Positions 4,763 to 5,115 of a DNA stretch of 5,115 bases are shown here, piece by piece. Where the stretch lies: NCBI GenBank assembly GCA_031267635.1, contig JAIRYX010000220.1:1-5115 (forward strand), read 5' to 3'. The first letter of the stretch is position 1. Each line of letters begins with the position of its first letter. Under the pieces are notes generated by a model that saw nothing but the letters and a program-made list of their open reading frames with translations, searched no databases and was not told where the DNA came from. The stretch comes from Planctomycetaceae bacterium. Its GTDB lineage: Bacteria > Planctomycetota > Planctomycetia > Pirellulales > Thermoguttaceae. A program made the position numbers and the translations under genes.

Positions 4763-5017
4763 TCAAATATCATTCTTAATCGTATAGTTCCACTCTCCGT
4801 GAAAATCATGTTTTTTGATTTTCACGTGAGCTAATTCTTTGTCACTGACTTTCATTCCTTTTTTATATTGCTTGTTATCTTCGACGCAACGCACACTCAA
4901 TCCCGTTTCTGTTTTTGTGTTGCTGATCAAGTTCACAACCGTTGCTCTGTCCACTAAGGGACGACCTCGCCAGTTTTTACTAATATACGAAAATATACCA
5001 TCCGTGGCTATTAACCG
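4763..5017 (-). pseudogene. ISAzo13-type transposase, C-terminal remnant
   Basis: Reading from 5017 down to TGA 4765-4763 gives 84 residues, of which about the last 77 look like the C-terminus of an ISAzo13-family DDE transposase. Recognisable pieces are FSYISKNWRGRPLV, TVVNLI, TKTETGLSVR, YKKGMKVSDKEL and HDFHGEWNYTI at the very end. In intact members the first block is preceded by a WNPIEH-type motif carrying the last catalytic Glu. Here that is replaced by unrelated residues, and a stop lies at 5020-5018. The catalytic domain is missing, so this is a dead fragment broken near 4994-4996. No terminal inverted repeat of the element is evident to its left. The family name is from memory of conserved motifs. 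Confidence 0.82.
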
Positions 5018-5021
5018 TCAC

Positions 5022-5049
5022 TTTTCAAATCATGTCGATTGGTTATAAT
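5022..5049 (+). promoter_or_regulatory. Possible promoter for the gene entering at the right edge
   Basis: A perfect TATAAT (5044-5049) lies 16 nt after TTTTCA (5022-5027; 4 of 6 matches to TTGACA). Transcription would start near 5056, about 40 nt before ATG 5096. This leader length resembles those predicted for rnc and aroDE. Confidence 0.45.
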
Positions 5050-5095
5050 ATTGACGTTGTGTTTAGGATATTCCATTTTTACCAAGGAGGTTATC

Positions 5096-5115
5096 ATGCT
5101 TCGTCGAGCTTATAC
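5096..5115 (+). CDS. Start of an unidentified gene (cut by the window edge)
   Basis: ATG 5096-5098 is preceded by a full Shine-Dalgarno AAGGAGG (5084-5090) with 5-nt spacing, the strongest ribosome binding site in the window, and by a plausible promoter. Only MLRRAY can be read. The basic start could belong to many kinds of protein, so no function is proposed. Confidence 0.6.

Noticed and set aside
4799..4825. Perfect 10-bp hairpin GTGAAAATCA/TGATTTTCAC as a terminator
   Set aside because: It lies inside the conserved C-terminal coding part of the transposase remnant (VKIKKHDFHG) and follows from that amino-acid sequence. No T-run placed like that of a terminator follows the stem.

Overview
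The window looks like a chromosomal segment from a bacterium of the Planctomycetes, one with an unusually low G+C content for that group. The main pointer is the 498-residue protein at 2282-3778, in which a type I 3-dehydroquinate dehydratase is fused to a shikimate dehydrogenase. This arrangement is known from Planctomycetes, Chlamydiae and plants, and the sequence reads closest to what I recall of planctomycete versions. The assignment comes from memory of the families, not from a search.

Layout. Positions 1-147 hold the 3' end of an IS5-type transposase gene. Positions 148-1038 contain no convincing gene; the second half is a patchwork of short dispersed repeats that I call families A, B and C. 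Ribonuclease III (rnc) lies on the minus strand at 1039-1746. A 535-bp divergent spacer holds a promoter for rnc, a third family B copy and a good sigma-70-type promoter for aroDE. aroDE occupies 2282-3778. After it come one partial and one complete copy of family A (89 bp, near-perfect 19-bp terminal inverted repeats). Next is an AT-rich gene at 4054-4618 for a small exported cysteine-rich protein, interrupted by a single frameshift, and then a second complete family A copy in the same orientation. Positions 4763-5017 carry the C-terminal remnant of an ISAzo13-type transposase on the minus strand. The window ends at the first codons of a new gene with a strong ribosome binding site.

How it fits together. 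rnc (RNA processing) and aroDE (two consecutive steps of the shikimate pathway) are ordinary housekeeping genes, divergently transcribed and functionally unrelated. Everything around them is accessory: two transposase remnants, three families of short repeats and one unknown secreted protein gene. The most notable structure is the cysteine-rich gene bracketed by two direct copies of the 89-bp element. A second pattern is that repeat elements begin at, or within about 16 nt of, the stop codons of rnc, aroDE and the cysteine-rich gene. I do not see a clear multi-gene novel system. The repeat-bracketed gene and the repeat families are the parts that seem undescribed.
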